Shown here one piece after another: positions 28,060 to 38,726 of a stretch of DNA of 64,000 bases. A program made the position numbers and the translations under genes. The number at the start of each line of letters is the position of its first letter. Within the stretch, counting starts at the first letter, position 1. The notes beneath the pieces are model-generated. The model was not told the DNA's origin. It did no database searches and saw only the letters and a program-made list of their open reading frames with translations. Origin of the DNA: a virus; IMG/VR virus record IMGVR_UViG_3300015263_000508, positions 1-64,000 of that record. One strand, written 5' to 3'.

Positions 28060-31000
28060 GTCCCTCCCATTACTTCCAGACCAAGACCCACAAGCTGGTT
28101 CTGGCGCTCTTTAAGCATCAGAATTATACGGGATTTTTCCGCTTCGGGGATCGACTTGTTCCTTTGTATCGACTTGATTTGACGCGATATTTTGCGTCTT
28201 TCACTTTCAATTGAGTTCACTTGCTGAGTGAGCCTGTACTCAACCGGATGTTCAGCCATCACGTTAAGGTAATGCTGGCTGTCACCGCTCATCGCAGCCA
28301 GCCGGAGTTCCTGCCGCACTGCCATTACCTTGTCGCGCTTGGTGATGTACCTCTCAAGATCGTTACGAGAGGACATGTTGCCGATGTAGCGCCGGACCAT
28401 GGGGACGTCGTTGGCCGAAATGTCTCCGGTCTTTACCCATTCCTGAACAATGTTCTGCGACATTGGAACGAACGGCATGAAATCCCACAGCCTTCTGACA
28501 AAAGTACCGGCACCACCCGTAGCGTAATCGACAAGATACTCGATGGAGTTCGGTGATACTTCTACCAGACCGGGGAGATAGGTTCCCTGTGAACCGGATA
28601 GTCTGCTCATCCAGTCAGCCACACTGATTGCCAGAGGGTTGGTGTTGTTCCAGTAAAGCTGGCTGTCCTTCACCTTCGGTCCATAGGCAGCCCCTTCAGG
28701 CGATATTGGTGCCCCCGTGAAGTTCTTTCCGTAGGTCAGGTCAACAATAGGATCGGCTATGGTCGGGGCAAGGAAGTTGATGAAGGCGTTGCCGCCTGTT
28801 CCCCATGGATTCAGGGCATCAAGATAAGAACCGGCGATGGTGTTGAATGTTTCTCCTGCATTGTATTTGCCACGAGCGGCACGGCTCATCGCCCTGCCTG
28901 AATTGTAGACGGCATTCATCAGGTAAGGGAGAGGAATCTTGATATAGCTTTTTCCGTTTGGATCGAAGATGTTGGGCAGGATAATGTTGTGTTCGAGAAT
29001 CCAGTCCTTCATGTCATCGTATTCATCAGGCATGAGAGTGGACATGAGCAGGTCCTGCATCACGCCAGCAAGCATGATGGTTCCCCACATTCTCCGCATC
29101 TTCTTGGAGCGGATCAATGGATTGATAAGTGCCATCGATCCCTGCATGGATGCATTGAAGAAGAGATACATGGAGTTCCAGAAAGGCTTCTGGTTGCCGC
29201 CTGCATTGAAGTTGATGGTCAGTTCCTTGGCACCGTATGCGGCCCTGTCCATGGCTTCTTGGGGAGTGGCACCCATCTCGATGTAGGCATCCCGCATCGC
29301 CTTGTATGACGCCAGTCGTACTCCGTTCTCAATGGCAAGGTTTATGTCCTCGACAAGCTGGCCGGTTGATCTGAACAGTTTCCTGCCGAAGTCCTTCATC
29401 TTGGACGGGTCTTCAGTGGCAAGCCGTTCGACCGTTTTCATCGTGTCATTTATGTCACGCAATCCCATGAAGGCTGACATGCCGCCACGGCGGCGGAACT
29501 CAAGGAAGGTATCGGTCCAAGAATCGGTGTAGCTGTTATCCCTCGTGTAACGGAAAATCGAGTAGAGGGAAGGCAGCGTGTCCTTGGCAACACGCCCTCG
29601 TATTCCCTCTATACCCTGCTCCGACAGGTTCAGCATTGCTGTCTGGAAGTCACGCGGGAAGTTGGAAAGCCAGAACTCCGGGTTGAACGAGGTGCTTAAC
29701 TGGCCAAGGAAATGATTGACCTTCAAGAAGGTCTTCATCACAACACCGAGGCCTGCATTTCCGAGAGACGATTTGACTGTCAGGGCTTCCGCCACACGCG
29801 GATCGGAGAACTGGATGTATGTTTCCTTGATGTTTCCGTCTTCACCCATTTCCTTGACTGTCAGAATATCCTTGCGGTTCTGGAAGCCGAGGTCTGTCAT
29901 CCTGCGGACGGAACCGGTCCTGCTGTCGAGACCCCACTTGACGGGGCGTGTCTCAATGATCTGTGCCGCACCCAAGGTGAGGTCTGGATTGTCACGGATG
30001 AACTGGAGGAATGACCGGCCAACCTCATTCTTCTTTGCCCTGATGATGGCTTCTTCATTCTGGAGGATGGCATTGGAAATGATATGTGAGGCAAGGCGGC
30101 GGCGACCCAATGCACTCATGTCTTCCTTGCCGCGTATCGAGTATCCCTTGCCGGTACGGGCAAAGATGTTGGCGTCTTCGTCTTCGTTGAAATGTTCCTC
30201 CAGCCAACCCTTCAGGGGCGCATAGTCCTGATAGTTGGCCCGTGTCTCTATCTGCGTGAAGTCAGGAGAAATTTGTCCGGCAACCCTGCGGGCATTGGTG
30301 TTGGCGATGAGCCTGCGGAACATTGAACGGATGGAGTTCTCGTTTCGAAGGTCGGTCAATTTGGCCGCAAGATCGGGACGTCCGAAGACATAGTTTAGGA
30401 TAGCTTCGGCATGGTCATCGGACATGCCGGACCCTGCATTGTACTGGTCGGTACGAACATCAGCGACGCGCTCATTGCGAAGCCGCATTTCCGCGTTTCT
30501 CTCTTGCGCATGGAGGGCGTAGAGAATCAGTTCGGCCATGGCGAGGTTGCGTCCCTGTGCCCTCTCTCCTGTAGCCTCGTCAGTGATTTCTGCGTAGTTG
30601 TTGATGATGTCTTCTGCGCTCTGATTGAGAGCGGCCAGTTCGTTCAGCGTCTGGCTTGAGATGCCAAGAGAATGGATGCGGTCGATGAAGGGCGTGTACA
30701 GGTCCTTCTGCCTGTCCTGCAATTCGGCGTCGGTCTGTCCGGGGAACAGGCGCTCCTTCAGGAAAGTATCGTTGTCATTGGTAACGGTCCCGCCTTCCTT
30801 GCGCACCATGTCAATCAGTTCAGCCACACCAACCATGCGGTCCTGAAGGTTATAAATGCCGCTGTCCACGAGCCTGTCGAAGCGATGCTTGTATTTATCC
30901 GGCAGGATAGTGTTCAGTTTCTTCAGTGTTGGGGCGAGATTGTTGTAAGTTGCTGCTTGGAGCATCTGTTCCCAACGCTCACGCGACATGTGGTCATTGA

Positions 31001-34000
31001 CACGTTCACCGAGAGGGGCTGTTGCCGCCCATTGCGGATTGCTGCCATCAGGTGCCGGGACGGAAGACCAATCATAGCGTGGATCGAGTTTGCTCCATGA
31101 TCCCCTGTTGTAGATTGACTTGGCCTGCCACTTCTCAAGAGGGATGAATGAATCTTCGCCGGGGCTTTCGATGGTGTTTTCGTAGACCCACCCGTCGTAA
31201 CCGGCACGCTTCATGGCCTTGGTGAGTTCCGCTGCCTTGACTTCAGGGTTCCTGATGTTGGTCAGGAACATCCTTGTATTGTCACCGAATGCTCCGCCCG
31301 CCTGCGTGAATAGAATAAGATCGTCGAGCGTGTGGTTACGTCCATCATCCTCAATACGGAGCGGGTTCCTGATGGACATGAACATTGGATACAGACGGGC
31401 ACCGTCAAACCAGTTGTCCGATTCGATGTTCATCAACGCATAACGAGTATCGTTGTCGAGCATCGTCCACCAGTCCTTCAGTTCATCTTCGTAGTTGTTT
31501 CCGTAAATGTCGTACTTCCGCCCGCTCTCTATTTCTGCCATCTCTTCAGGAGTGAAGACCCCCTCTTTTGTGGCTATGTGGTAGAGACGGTACTTGTCCT
31601 GCTCAAGGAAGTCGGCCATGCCAGCAAAGGCGAGGCGGTCATGGGCTGCTTGTATTGTGCCGAAGTGGGAGAAATGATTGAACTCTGGGAACTCGTGACG
31701 TTGCTGGCCGCGCACAAGTATCTTGCGAGTGGAGTGATACATCACCGCAGGCTCGCCATTCTGATCGACAACCTTCGAAAGACCGAACCAGTGCTTGAAG
31801 TTGCTGTCTTCTTTCAGACGAGCATGAAGGTTTTCCAGTGCCTTGGGTGAAGGCATGGCAGAGAAAACAGGGAAGGCTTCATGAAGGGCAGTTGTTTTCA
31901 ACTCGTCCGTCATGTTCATCTGGAAGCGCGGAACGAGAGGATTATGGTTGGCATCCCCTTCGATGGGAATATCCATCTGCTGGCGCATGAGCAGATCAAA
32001 TTCTGGAGCGGTTATGTCTGCTTTCTTGAGAGCATCGATAACCTGTTCCGTGGAGTATCTTTCATACCAAGTTCTAATCTGCGATAGCTGTTTGTCTCCC
32101 TCAAGGTATATATGCCTTTCATCTTCTGAAGAAGCAGTCTCTGCACCATGCTTGAATATGTCATTGAGGGTACTGCGACCTGCTTCATACTCATTCCACA
32201 TGTATTGCCACATAGGCTGGCTTAAACCAGCAACATGGGCGGCATCGGAAATGTCTTGATACTTTATATCTTGGTAGGATTGTGTAGGTCTTTGATTTGA
32301 AAGGATATTTGCGGCGGCACGAAGCCTTACCTGCATGTCTTCATTGCGTGTGTTGTTCGCTGCTTCAGTGAAGAATGCAGGGTCGATAGGACCAAGTGCA
32401 GCCATATCCTGCGCTATGTTGTCATAGGTCAGGCCTTGCCCTTCGGTCGGATCGATGTACTGGATTTCAGCACCGTATTTCTTGAAGAACTTCTTGGCCC
32501 ATGAACCGAGACGGCGCGTGTAGAAATCCATGATGCCGGAATATTCTTCGGCATATGGGTCAGGGTATCCTTCGGTAAGGGCTACACTTTCCTCGTTGCC
32601 ATGCCACGCGACACCATCAAGGCCCTGTTCGGCTGCGTGTTGAACAAGCTTCTTGAATGCGAACTGATCCCACGTAGTCTTGAATGGTGCCTGTGGAATC
32701 TTGTAGGCCGATTCCAGATCATGACGCTGCATCTCAAGACGATTGATTTCCCTGTCAAGGGCATCGCGCTCGTTACGCAATCTGGAATAATCCGGGCCGG
32801 GGGTCTTGGCCGCAGCCCGCATCTCATTGTCTTTTACACTATACTGAGCGCGGACCTCATCGATCTTCTTGCGCAGTTTGTCTATGCGGGGCTGAACATC
32901 CTCGCCCTCATATCCATATCTCCTGCCACGCTGATGAACGTCGGACTGTATTTCTTCGATGAACAGGATTTTCTTGCCGTCGGCATAGTCACGAACCTTG
33001 GTGCGGGCAGAGACAACAATATTTCTCTTGCCGCCGAAATGCCCACTGACTGCAAAGCCATCCAAAAGTTGCGGGAGGGTAAAGACAAATTCCTTGTACT
33101 GATCGCCACCTTCTTGTGTGGTGCTTTCATGGAATGGTTCTCTTAATGCATCGAACTCAAGCTGGCGAAGTTCTTGTGCTTCATTAGCATATTTCTTGTT
33201 ATTGTTTATTTGATCGTTGATCCAAGCTTCGAAGCTTAAATCATGGGCATTGGTATCTTCGTAGTATGCGGTCGAAAGATGTTCATCGAGAACAGCGTGC
33301 CGGTTATAATCTTCCGACGACATTCCACCGTATATTTTTTCTTGGGGGATGATAGCCAGCGAGTTGGCCCTGATGAATTTCTGGAGTTCTGCCTTGTCTA
33401 CCTGCCCTCCGCCTTCTTCCTGAAGGGTTTCGAGCCACTGCTCAAGGCCAAGCCATTGGCGTTCCTCTGGCTTTATCTGCTGCTGGTTCTTGAGGAAACC
33501 AAGCCATTGCTTGGGCGTCATGGTTTCCTGCGGGACCCGCTCGATAGCCTTGTCTGTCTGAAGATAGAATGGCTTGATCGGAACCTGCGACCAGACTGGA
33601 CCGAGCCTGTCTCTCATGGCAGCTTTCGATCCTGCTTCCCTCTGGCCAATCTGGCCGGACAGGATGTCCTGCATTGTCTTCAGTGCCAATGGGTTATTCT
33701 TCTCGACACCTACAAGACGCTTGATGAAATCAAATATCTTCTGAAGAATATTTCTATGTTGCTTGGTAAAGCTGTCAGGCTTCTCACGGTAAGCCCTTGT
33801 CATCTCCGCCACTGCTTCCTCATGGATATTGGCAGTAGGGTTCTGTGCATTCAGGGCTTGAGCGCGGTCCATCCAAGTGAACCGCTGGCCGGGGACTTTC
33901 TGGTTGGCAAGGGATTTCAGGGCCGACCATTCCTGTGGCGTGAACAGGCCAAGATCACGAAGCACATGAACTGCTTCATGCGTCATGGTTCCCATTGCCT

Positions 34001-35978
34001 CGTTGGGGTTGCCACGCGCTACAGCATCGGCAATCTGCACAAGATGAGAGAAGCCGTTCTGGGTCTTCTCGTCACGTATCTGGGCTGTCCTTCCTTCTGC
34101 CAAAGACTGTGCCGCTGGACCCGCAAGATTGGGAGTGATCTGAACTTTGACAGCGTGTTCACCAAGCAAAGTCTTGGCAAATTCGTTAATTGCATTCGAT
34201 AGTTCCGCAGTATCGCCTTGACGTTTCTTCTGGAGTTCACCAAGGACTTTCTGGCGGATACCTTCATGTTCACCTGCACTTATGATCTGGTTGGTTTCAG
34301 GGGAGAACTTCGGATCGAACCCGCGAGCAGCCTCTATGGCCTGTTGCGGGGTATCATATGCATGGACAAGCTGCGTGGAGATTACTTCTCCGTTCTTCGC
34401 TCCGCCCTTGTGAGTGGTAACTGAATAAACACCATGTTTTTCTGACACATCCTTTGTTATCTCAAAGCCTTTCAGGCCTTGCTCATCCGCGAATTTCTGC
34501 GCTTCCTGTTCAGTGGAGAACCGTTTGGTGAGAGTGCGATCCTTTGTCTGTAGAAGGTAAGGTTCGGCCTGCGTATCTGGAACAGGACCCACCTTGTATT
34601 CCCGATTAACTTCATTCGAATTGATAGTGGCGTACTTGCCAGCTTTCTGGGCGTCCCCTCTTTCGAGGAGGGAGTTGAAGATGGCCAAGGCCTTTGCGTC
34701 GTTCTTGGCATTCTTCCGCCCCAGATTTGCCATGCGCCTTATCTTGTCAGGCGAGAATTTCTTTTCCCCGCGCACCGCTTCGAGAGCGCGGTTGCGCTCT
34801 TCTTCAGTAAAAACTGTATTGTCGGTAAGGGGCTTGGATTGCTTTCCCCACACGGCTTGGTCTACAGTCTGATCGCCACGGGGAGCCGGGAGTTGGGGTG
34901 CCTGTTCAAGTTTCTGCTTGATAAAGGCATCCTGCTCCTTCTTCATCATTTCATCGTAGAACTGCTGGTCAGTCTCGTCCGCAGTCTGGTACATCTGCTG
35001 CACCTTGCGGGCCTTGTCCTCAACGTTCTTGATTACATCGTTGATCCTGTTTTCTTCTCTCGTGTCGATAACATGGCCCACTGTACCGGCACCGACACCA
35101 TAAACACCGCCAACAATCGCGGCCTGAACCGCAGCCTGAACGTATTGTGCTTTCGCTTCATCAGACGTCAGGCTTTCATCTGCCTGTGCCCTCTGGATAG
35201 CTTGCTGGATAACCTCCTCTATTGGTTCTGTGGTGGCACCGGCTGCTGAAGACAGGGCTACGCGGGTCAAAGCCTTACGTACAGGACCACCGACAAGAGC
35301 CTTGGTTATTGCTGCCTGAAGGGGCTTTGCCATCGGGACCTTGCTGGCTACACCGGCAACAGCCAACTCTATAAGGTTGCCAGCAAATTCACTGGCCGTT
35401 GCAGGAGCGGCCCATCCCGCAGCTTTGCCCCAATCCTTGACCTGTCCATTGTTGACCTTCTGCTGCTCCTCTACATGCTGCCCAAGCATTGTGGGGTAAA
35501 TGCCAGCAAGGCCACCGACAACCGAGCCAATAACTGCACCGGGAGGTCCACCAATGGCACCTCCGAGAGCGCCACCTCCGATCATTCCACCCCAACCGCC
35601 AGCCATTTGGGGGGCCTGTTGCGCCAGCAATCCGGCTACGTAGGGGGCACCTTTCTCACCGACAGTGTATTGACCTGCTTCCTGTGCCTGCTTGTTGGCC
35701 TGCTCAAGTGCCCAATCCTCCCAAGACTTGCTACCGAGAGCATGGGCTATTCCAGCACCTGTTTCATAGAGATTGGCTTGGTACTGATTAACGCCCTGCA
35801 TGAGTCCGGCAATACCGGAGGAAATAACGCCGGGGCCTGTATCGGGGGAGGAAGATGGGAGAGTTTTGCCGGAAAGGTTGGCATCTATGCGAGCCTGTTC
35901 ATCAGGCGTTGGGGCATCACCGGCAATGATAAAGTCTGCTGACGTCCCGTCTGGACGCCTATAGGTTACATATCCCAT
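28056..35978 (-). CDS. Giant polyvalent virion protein with peptidase and ART-like domains
   Basis: A 2640-residue protein, the largest gene here. In order: Gly/Ala-rich hydrophobic region (about 112-166, possible membrane-insertion segment); zinc metallopeptidase signature HEAVH at about 667-671; a region with ILFIEEIQSDVHQ and AWHGNEE motifs seen in polyvalent proteins; an ADP-ribosyltransferase-like block with VVDQNGEPAVMYHST near 1400-1415; long helical tracts; and an NPEFWLSNFPRDFQ segment near 2100 that recalls the LPD38 associated domain. Polyvalent proteins are thought to enter the host with phage DNA and protect or prepare it. Position after internal virion proteins fits an ejected protein. 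Confidence 0.8.
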   Translation of the reverse strand: MGYVTYRRPDGTSADFIIAGDAPTPDEQARIDANLSGKTLPSSSPDTGPGVISSGIAGLMQGVNQYQANLYETGAGIAHALGSKSWEDWALEQANKQAQEAGQYTVGEKGAPYVAGLLAQQAPQMAGGWGGMIGGGALGGAIGGPPGAVIGSVVGGLAGIYPTMLGQHVEEQQKVNNGQVKDWGKAAGWAAPATASEFAGNLIELAVAGVASKVPMAKPLQAAITKALVGGPVRKALTRVALSSAAGATTEPIEEVIQQAIQRAQADESLTSDEAKAQYVQAAVQAAIVGGVYGVGAGTVGHVIDTREENRINDVIKNVEDKARKVQQMYQTADETDQQFYDEMMKKEQDAFIKQKLEQAPQLPAPRGDQTVDQAVWGKQSKPLTDNTVFTEEERNRALEAVRGEKKFSPDKIRRMANLGRKNAKNDAKALAIFNSLLERGDAQKAGKYATINSNEVNREYKVGPVPDTQAEPYLLQTKDRTLTKRFSTEQEAQKFADEQGLKGFEITKDVSEKHGVYSVTTHKGGAKNGEVISTQLVHAYDTPQQAIEAARGFDPKFSPETNQIISAGEHEGIRQKVLGELQKKRQGDTAELSNAINEFAKTLLGEHAVKVQITPNLAGPAAQSLAEGRTAQIRDEKTQNGFSHLVQIADAVARGNPNEAMGTMTHEAVHVLRDLGLFTPQEWSALKSLANQKVPGQRFTWMDRAQALNAQNPTANIHEEAVAEMTRAYREKPDSFTKQHRNILQKIFDFIKRLVGVEKNNPLALKTMQDILSGQIGQREAGSKAAMRDRLGPVWSQVPIKPFYLQTDKAIERVPQETMTPKQWLGFLKNQQQIKPEERQWLGLEQWLETLQEEGGGQVDKAELQKFIRANSLAIIPQEKIYGGMSSEDYNRHAVLDEHLSTAYYEDTNAHDLSFEAWINDQINNNKKYANEAQELRQLEFDALREPFHESTTQEGGDQYKEFVFTLPQLLDGFAVSGHFGGKRNIVVSARTKVRDYADGKKILFIEEIQSDVHQRGRRYGYEGEDVQPRIDKLRKKIDEVRAQYSVKDNEMRAAAKTPGPDYSRLRNERDALDREINRLEMQRHDLESAYKIPQAPFKTTWDQFAFKKLVQHAAEQGLDGVAWHGNEESVALTEGYPDPYAEEYSGIMDFYTRRLGSWAKKFFKKYGAEIQYIDPTEGQGLTYDNIAQDMAALGPIDPAFFTEAANNTRNEDMQVRLRAAANILSNQRPTQSYQDIKYQDISDAAHVAGLSQPMWQYMWNEYEAGRSTLNDIFKHGAETASSEDERHIYLEGDKQLSQIRTWYERYSTEQVIDALKKADITAPEFDLLMRQQMDIPIEGDANHNPLVPRFQMNMTDELKTTALHEAFPVFSAMPSPKALENLHARLKEDSNFKHWFGLSKVVDQNGEPAVMYHSTRKILVRGQQRHEFPEFNHFSHFGTIQAAHDRLAFAGMADFLEQDKYRLYHIATKEGVFTPEEMAEIESGRKYDIYGNNYEDELKDWWTMLDNDTRYALMNIESDNWFDGARLYPMFMSIRNPLRIEDDGRNHTLDDLILFTQAGGAFGDNTRMFLTNIRNPEVKAAELTKAMKRAGYDGWVYENTIESPGEDSFIPLEKWQAKSIYNRGSWSKLDPRYDWSSVPAPDGSNPQWAATAPLGERVNDHMSRERWEQMLQAATYNNLAPTLKKLNTILPDKYKHRFDRLVDSGIYNLQDRMVGVAELIDMVRKEGGTVTNDNDTFLKERLFPGQTDAELQDRQKDLYTPFIDRIHSLGISSQTLNELAALNQSAEDIINNYAEITDEATGERAQGRNLAMAELILYALHAQERNAEMRLRNERVADVRTDQYNAGSGMSDDHAEAILNYVFGRPDLAAKLTDLRNENSIRSMFRRLIANTNARRVAGQISPDFTQIETRANYQDYAPLKGWLEEHFNEDEDANIFARTGKGYSIRGKEDMSALGRRRLASHIISNAILQNEEAIIRAKKNEVGRSFLQFIRDNPDLTLGAAQIIETRPVKWGLDSRTGSVRRMTDLGFQNRKDILTVKEMGEDGNIKETYIQFSDPRVAEALTVKSSLGNAGLGVVMKTFLKVNHFLGQLSTSFNPEFWLSNFPRDFQTAMLNLSEQGIEGIRGRVAKDTLPSLYSIFRYTRDNSYTDSWTDTFLEFRRRGGMSAFMGLRDINDTMKTVERLATEDPSKMKDFGRKLFRSTGQLVEDINLAIENGVRLASYKAMRDAYIEMGATPQEAMDRAAYGAKELTINFNAGGNQKPFWNSMYLFFNASMQGSMALINPLIRSKKMRRMWGTIMLAGVMQDLLMSTLMPDEYDDMKDWILEHNIILPNIFDPNGKSYIKIPLPYLMNAVYNSGRAMSRAARGKYNAGETFNTIAGSYLDALNPWGTGGNAFINFLAPTIADPIVDLTYGKNFTGAPISPEGAAYGPKVKDSQLYWNNTNPLAISVADWMSRLSGSQGTYLPGLVEVSPNSIEYLVDYATGGAGTFVRRLWDFMPFVPMSQNIVQEWVKTGDISANDVPMVRRYIGNMSSRNDLERYITKRDKVMAVRQELRLAAMSGDSQHYLNVMAEHPVEYRLTQQVNSIESERRKISRQIKSIQRNKSIPEAEKSRIILMLKERQNQLVGLGLEVMGGT

Positions 35979-37231
35979 TACTTCCTTACATCAGTTGGAA
36001 GCGTCACTCGTCCCAACTGGAGAGAACGCTCGTAAGCCGCCTGTAGTTTTGCCTTCTCTTGAGGATCGATAACATCTTTCATGATGGTGGCGAAGAAACT
36101 CTTGATGTCATCACGGCTTTGCTTCTCCTGCTCCCATCCCTGCTTTGCTCTTGCAAGATTGGTAGCTGCCTCTGTCTTGTAGAGGCCGAGAGCGAACTCT
36201 GCCTTGGACTGACGGTTCTTGAACTCCTGATTTGTCAATTGCTGATACCGGTCGGCGGAGTTCTGGAGAGCCTGCTGATAACGTCTGAAGCCTTGGTCAT
36301 AAGCACCGGCTGCATTGGCGAAGCCTTGGCCGACCTGTTGCCATGCACCTCCACCGGCTGATGTTACACCAGCGGCGAGAGCCAGTTGAGCGAGAGCCTT
36401 TGTCCTTTTCAGTTCCTGTTGTGCATAAGCATCTGCCTTTTCCTGATAGGGATTCTTGTAATCAGGATTGATGCCAGCCTGCTTGTAGAATGCATCGGCC
36501 TGCTTGAAATAATCTGCGAGAGACGACGGCTGCGTCTGCGTGTTGTCTTGGGTCTCCAAGTCTTTTCCCGGCTGCACCGGGGCATTGGTCCCTGCCGGTC
36601 GCGAAGAGGCCGGTCCAAGAGGGACCTGCGGCATGTCATTGATCGATTGCTTGTCAGCTTCCTTGGCTGCTTGCGCTTCCCTGTCGGCCCTCTTTTTACG
36701 AAGATAATCAAGGGCTTCCTGATTTTTCTTCATCACGTAATCATAGGCCTTCGGTCCATATTCCTTGTACAACTGACCGAGTGCTTCCCCTGTTCCTCCA
36801 CCAAGAAGGCCGGATGTATCTCGTGGCGTGTCGGGACGGTCGGCAATACCGAACTGGTAATGCGGCGTATACTGGCTGCGGTTCATCCCATAATTGTCGG
36901 AAGGGGAGGTCGGAAGCGGGGTATTATCCACATTGGCTGTGCCGGATGCGGTGGCAGAGAGAGGAGCGTTCACGCTTGCTGTCGAAGAACCTGTAGGCTC
37001 GACTGCCGGTCCACCTGCCTTGATCCTGTTGATTGCAGCACCGTAACGATCATACCAATCCCGCAATCCAAAATAATCGTACTTGTGTTCAGGAAGCTGT
37101 ATCTGGTCAACCGGCACAGTGGATTGCGACATGGGAATCTGTGGCTGGCTCATGTTCGGTTGAGGCCCTGCCTGCTGGCTGGACTGAAGGATACGATACC
37201 AATCTGGAAGAAGATCACTGCTTATAGGCAT
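35978..37231 (-). CDS. Virion structural / internal protein
   Basis: A 417-residue protein rich in Gln, Ala, Ser and Pro with a long Ala/Gln/Lys helical C-terminal half. It overlaps the polyvalent gene start (TAATG) and follows other low-complexity virion proteins. The composition and place match podovirus internal virion or ejection proteins. No enzymatic motif. Confidence 0.62.
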   Translation of the reverse strand: MPISSDLLPDWYRILQSSQQAGPQPNMSQPQIPMSQSTVPVDQIQLPEHKYDYFGLRDWYDRYGAAINRIKAGGPAVEPTGSSTASVNAPLSATASGTANVDNTPLPTSPSDNYGMNRSQYTPHYQFGIADRPDTPRDTSGLLGGGTGEALGQLYKEYGPKAYDYVMKKNQEALDYLRKKRADREAQAAKEADKQSINDMPQVPLGPASSRPAGTNAPVQPGKDLETQDNTQTQPSSLADYFKQADAFYKQAGINPDYKNPYQEKADAYAQQELKRTKALAQLALAAGVTSAGGGAWQQVGQGFANAAGAYDQGFRRYQQALQNSADRYQQLTNQEFKNRQSKAEFALGLYKTEAATNLARAKQGWEQEKQSRDDIKSFFATIMKDVIDPQEKAKLQAAYERSLQLGRVTLPTDVRK

Positions 37232-37243
37232 TTCGTTACCTCA

Positions 37244-37705
37244 TTACCAAAGACCGCCGAGGCCGAAGTTGTAAGCATACCCTGCTTGTGCCGCAGACGG
37301 ATGCTGCGCGGCAGAGGAAGCTTGAGGCGGAAGCGAAGGAAGTCCACCCATTTGAGAGGCTCCAAGAAAATCAGGGTTGAGAGAAGCCAGTCCCTGCGCA
37401 TTCGGGCTGGCATGGTAATAAGCCGTTTCACTTGGCGATCTTGACTGGATGGGAGCAGGGTTCTGAAGCTGGTACTGCTTCAGGGCTTCCGCCACTTGTG
37501 AACTGATATAATTCGGATCGGCAATATATTGCTGCGGCGCACCACGCATATACATGCTCATGTCACCACCGCCCTCATTGGCGTTCGTAGCCCAAGGAGC
37601 ATTGGATGCGTATTGAGAATAGGCAGGATTGACCATCATCCCGGTAGGAGTGGATGGTCCCCAAGTCTGGTTAACTGAATTACTGCTGCCGCTAGACATA
37701 TCCAT
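37244..37705 (-). CDS. Virion structural protein, low complexity
   Basis: A 153-residue protein rich in Ser, Asn, Gln, Gly and Tyr, with short repeated patterns (SSAAQHPSAAQAG) and a Gly/Leu-rich end. It overlaps the lysozyme-like gene by 14 bases. Its composition suggests a flexible virion component, possibly an ejected protein. No known family. Confidence 0.55.
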   Translation of the reverse strand: MDMSSGSSNSVNQTWGPSTPTGMMVNPAYSQYASNAPWATNANEGGGDMSMYMRGAPQQYIADPNYISSQVAEALKQYQLQNPAPIQSRSPSETAYYHASPNAQGLASLNPDFLGASQMGGLPSLPPQASSAAQHPSAAQAGYAYNFGLGGLW

Positions 37706-38726
37706 ACATCTTTCTGCGTTCGTACCAATCTGGTGTCTGGCTTGTCATCATGGTTTCCTGTTGAGGATCAATGGGTTGGCGTGGTTTCGTATCAGCGGAA
37801 ACGATCTGATCCCCGCCCATCGGTTGCTGGTTCATCATGCTCAAGGCAAGAAGCGCCCCCAATCCTCCGCCCATTGGCGTCGCTGCCTTTGCTGCTGCGG
37901 CTCGTGTTGCAGCTAGTTGCGCGGCTTGAGACGCTACTTGTCCTGCACTTGCTGCACTTGCTGCCTGCGGGGTTAGTGTAGATGCAGCCATCTTGGTAGC
38001 CGCCGAAGGAGCAAGAGAGGAAAGACCTCCAGACACGTCCTTTATGCCCTGCCATTGCGATATGCCTGCGGCCTTTGCGCCATACCAAGGCGTCCATCCC
38101 TGCTTCTGTGCCTGATCGAGAGCAAAGCGTATCTGGTCAGGGTAAGTGGACGGGTCCTTAATATCGAGACCTGTCTCTTTCATGAACTGGTTGCCGAGAC
38201 CTGCTCCGTATCCCGTCCCTTCCCCGCCTACAAGCATCTGGTAAGGACCGTATGATGGCTCCCTCACGCCGTTGCGGGAAGCGAAACTGCGCCATCCTTC
38301 GGCAGGGTCACCACCGGCACCTTCTGCCTGCCATACTTTCACAGCAACATCAGGGTCCATTCCCCTGATTGTCGCTTCCATCCTGATCTGGTCTTCTATC
38401 TGCTGCCTTGTCGGGTAATGGACGGAACCGCCATGTGCAAACTTCAGCGGTTGCCCCGGTTGCTGCGGAACAAGCGAGGAAAGACCGACCGGTTGAATAT
38501 AATCTGAAGGAGGGGGAAGCGATTGCGGGGATGATCCCGGCTGTGTTGGAAGATTGCGTGGAATCTGCCCGAAGTTTTTTAATGCCGTTATATATGTATA
38601 GAAGGGGTTGATCTGATCGACAAGTCCACCTTCTGCAAAACCTTGGCGAGGTTGCTGCTGGTGCCCCATGAACTGATCGTAGATTGCATAATCGGCTTCA
38701 GACGGGGGACGATCCATCAGCCTCAC
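37692..38726 (-). CDS. Virion-associated peptidoglycan hydrolase (lysozyme/SLT-like)
   Basis: A 344-residue protein. A Pro/Gln-rich N-terminus leads to a lysozyme-like domain (about residues 105-230) with WQAEGAG, SYGPYQMLVGGEG, GLGNQFMKETGLD and QGWTPWYGAKAAGI, a pattern I associate with transglycosylase-like virion enzymes of podoviruses; the Glu of WQAEG is the likely catalytic acid. The C-terminus is Ala-rich. It would make a hole in the cell wall for DNA entry rather than lyse the cell. It lies among internal virion genes, separate from the lysis cassette. Confidence 0.72.
   Translation of the reverse strand: MRLMDRPPSEADYAIYDQFMGHQQQPRQGFAEGGLVDQINPFYTYITALKNFGQIPRNLPTQPGSSPQSLPPPSDYIQPVGLSSLVPQQPGQPLKFAHGGSVHYPTRQQIEDQIRMEATIRGMDPDVAVKVWQAEGAGGDPAEGWRSFASRNGVREPSYGPYQMLVGGEGTGYGAGLGNQFMKETGLDIKDPSTYPDQIRFALDQAQKQGWTPWYGAKAAGISQWQGIKDVSGGLSSLAPSAATKMAASTLTPQAASAASAGQVASQAAQLAATRAAAAKAATPMGGGLGALLALSMMNQQPMGGDQIVSADTKPRQPIDPQQETMMTSQTPDWYERRKMYGYV

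Noticed and set aside
33243-34202. Plus-strand open frame of 319 codons in the polyvalent gene
   Set aside because: Antisense of a protein whose peptidase and repeat motifs are on the minus strand; Cys/Phe-rich shadow composition.
36386-37444. Plus-strand open frame of 352 codons
   Set aside because: Antisense of two structural genes; high Arg/Cys composition typical of shadow frames.
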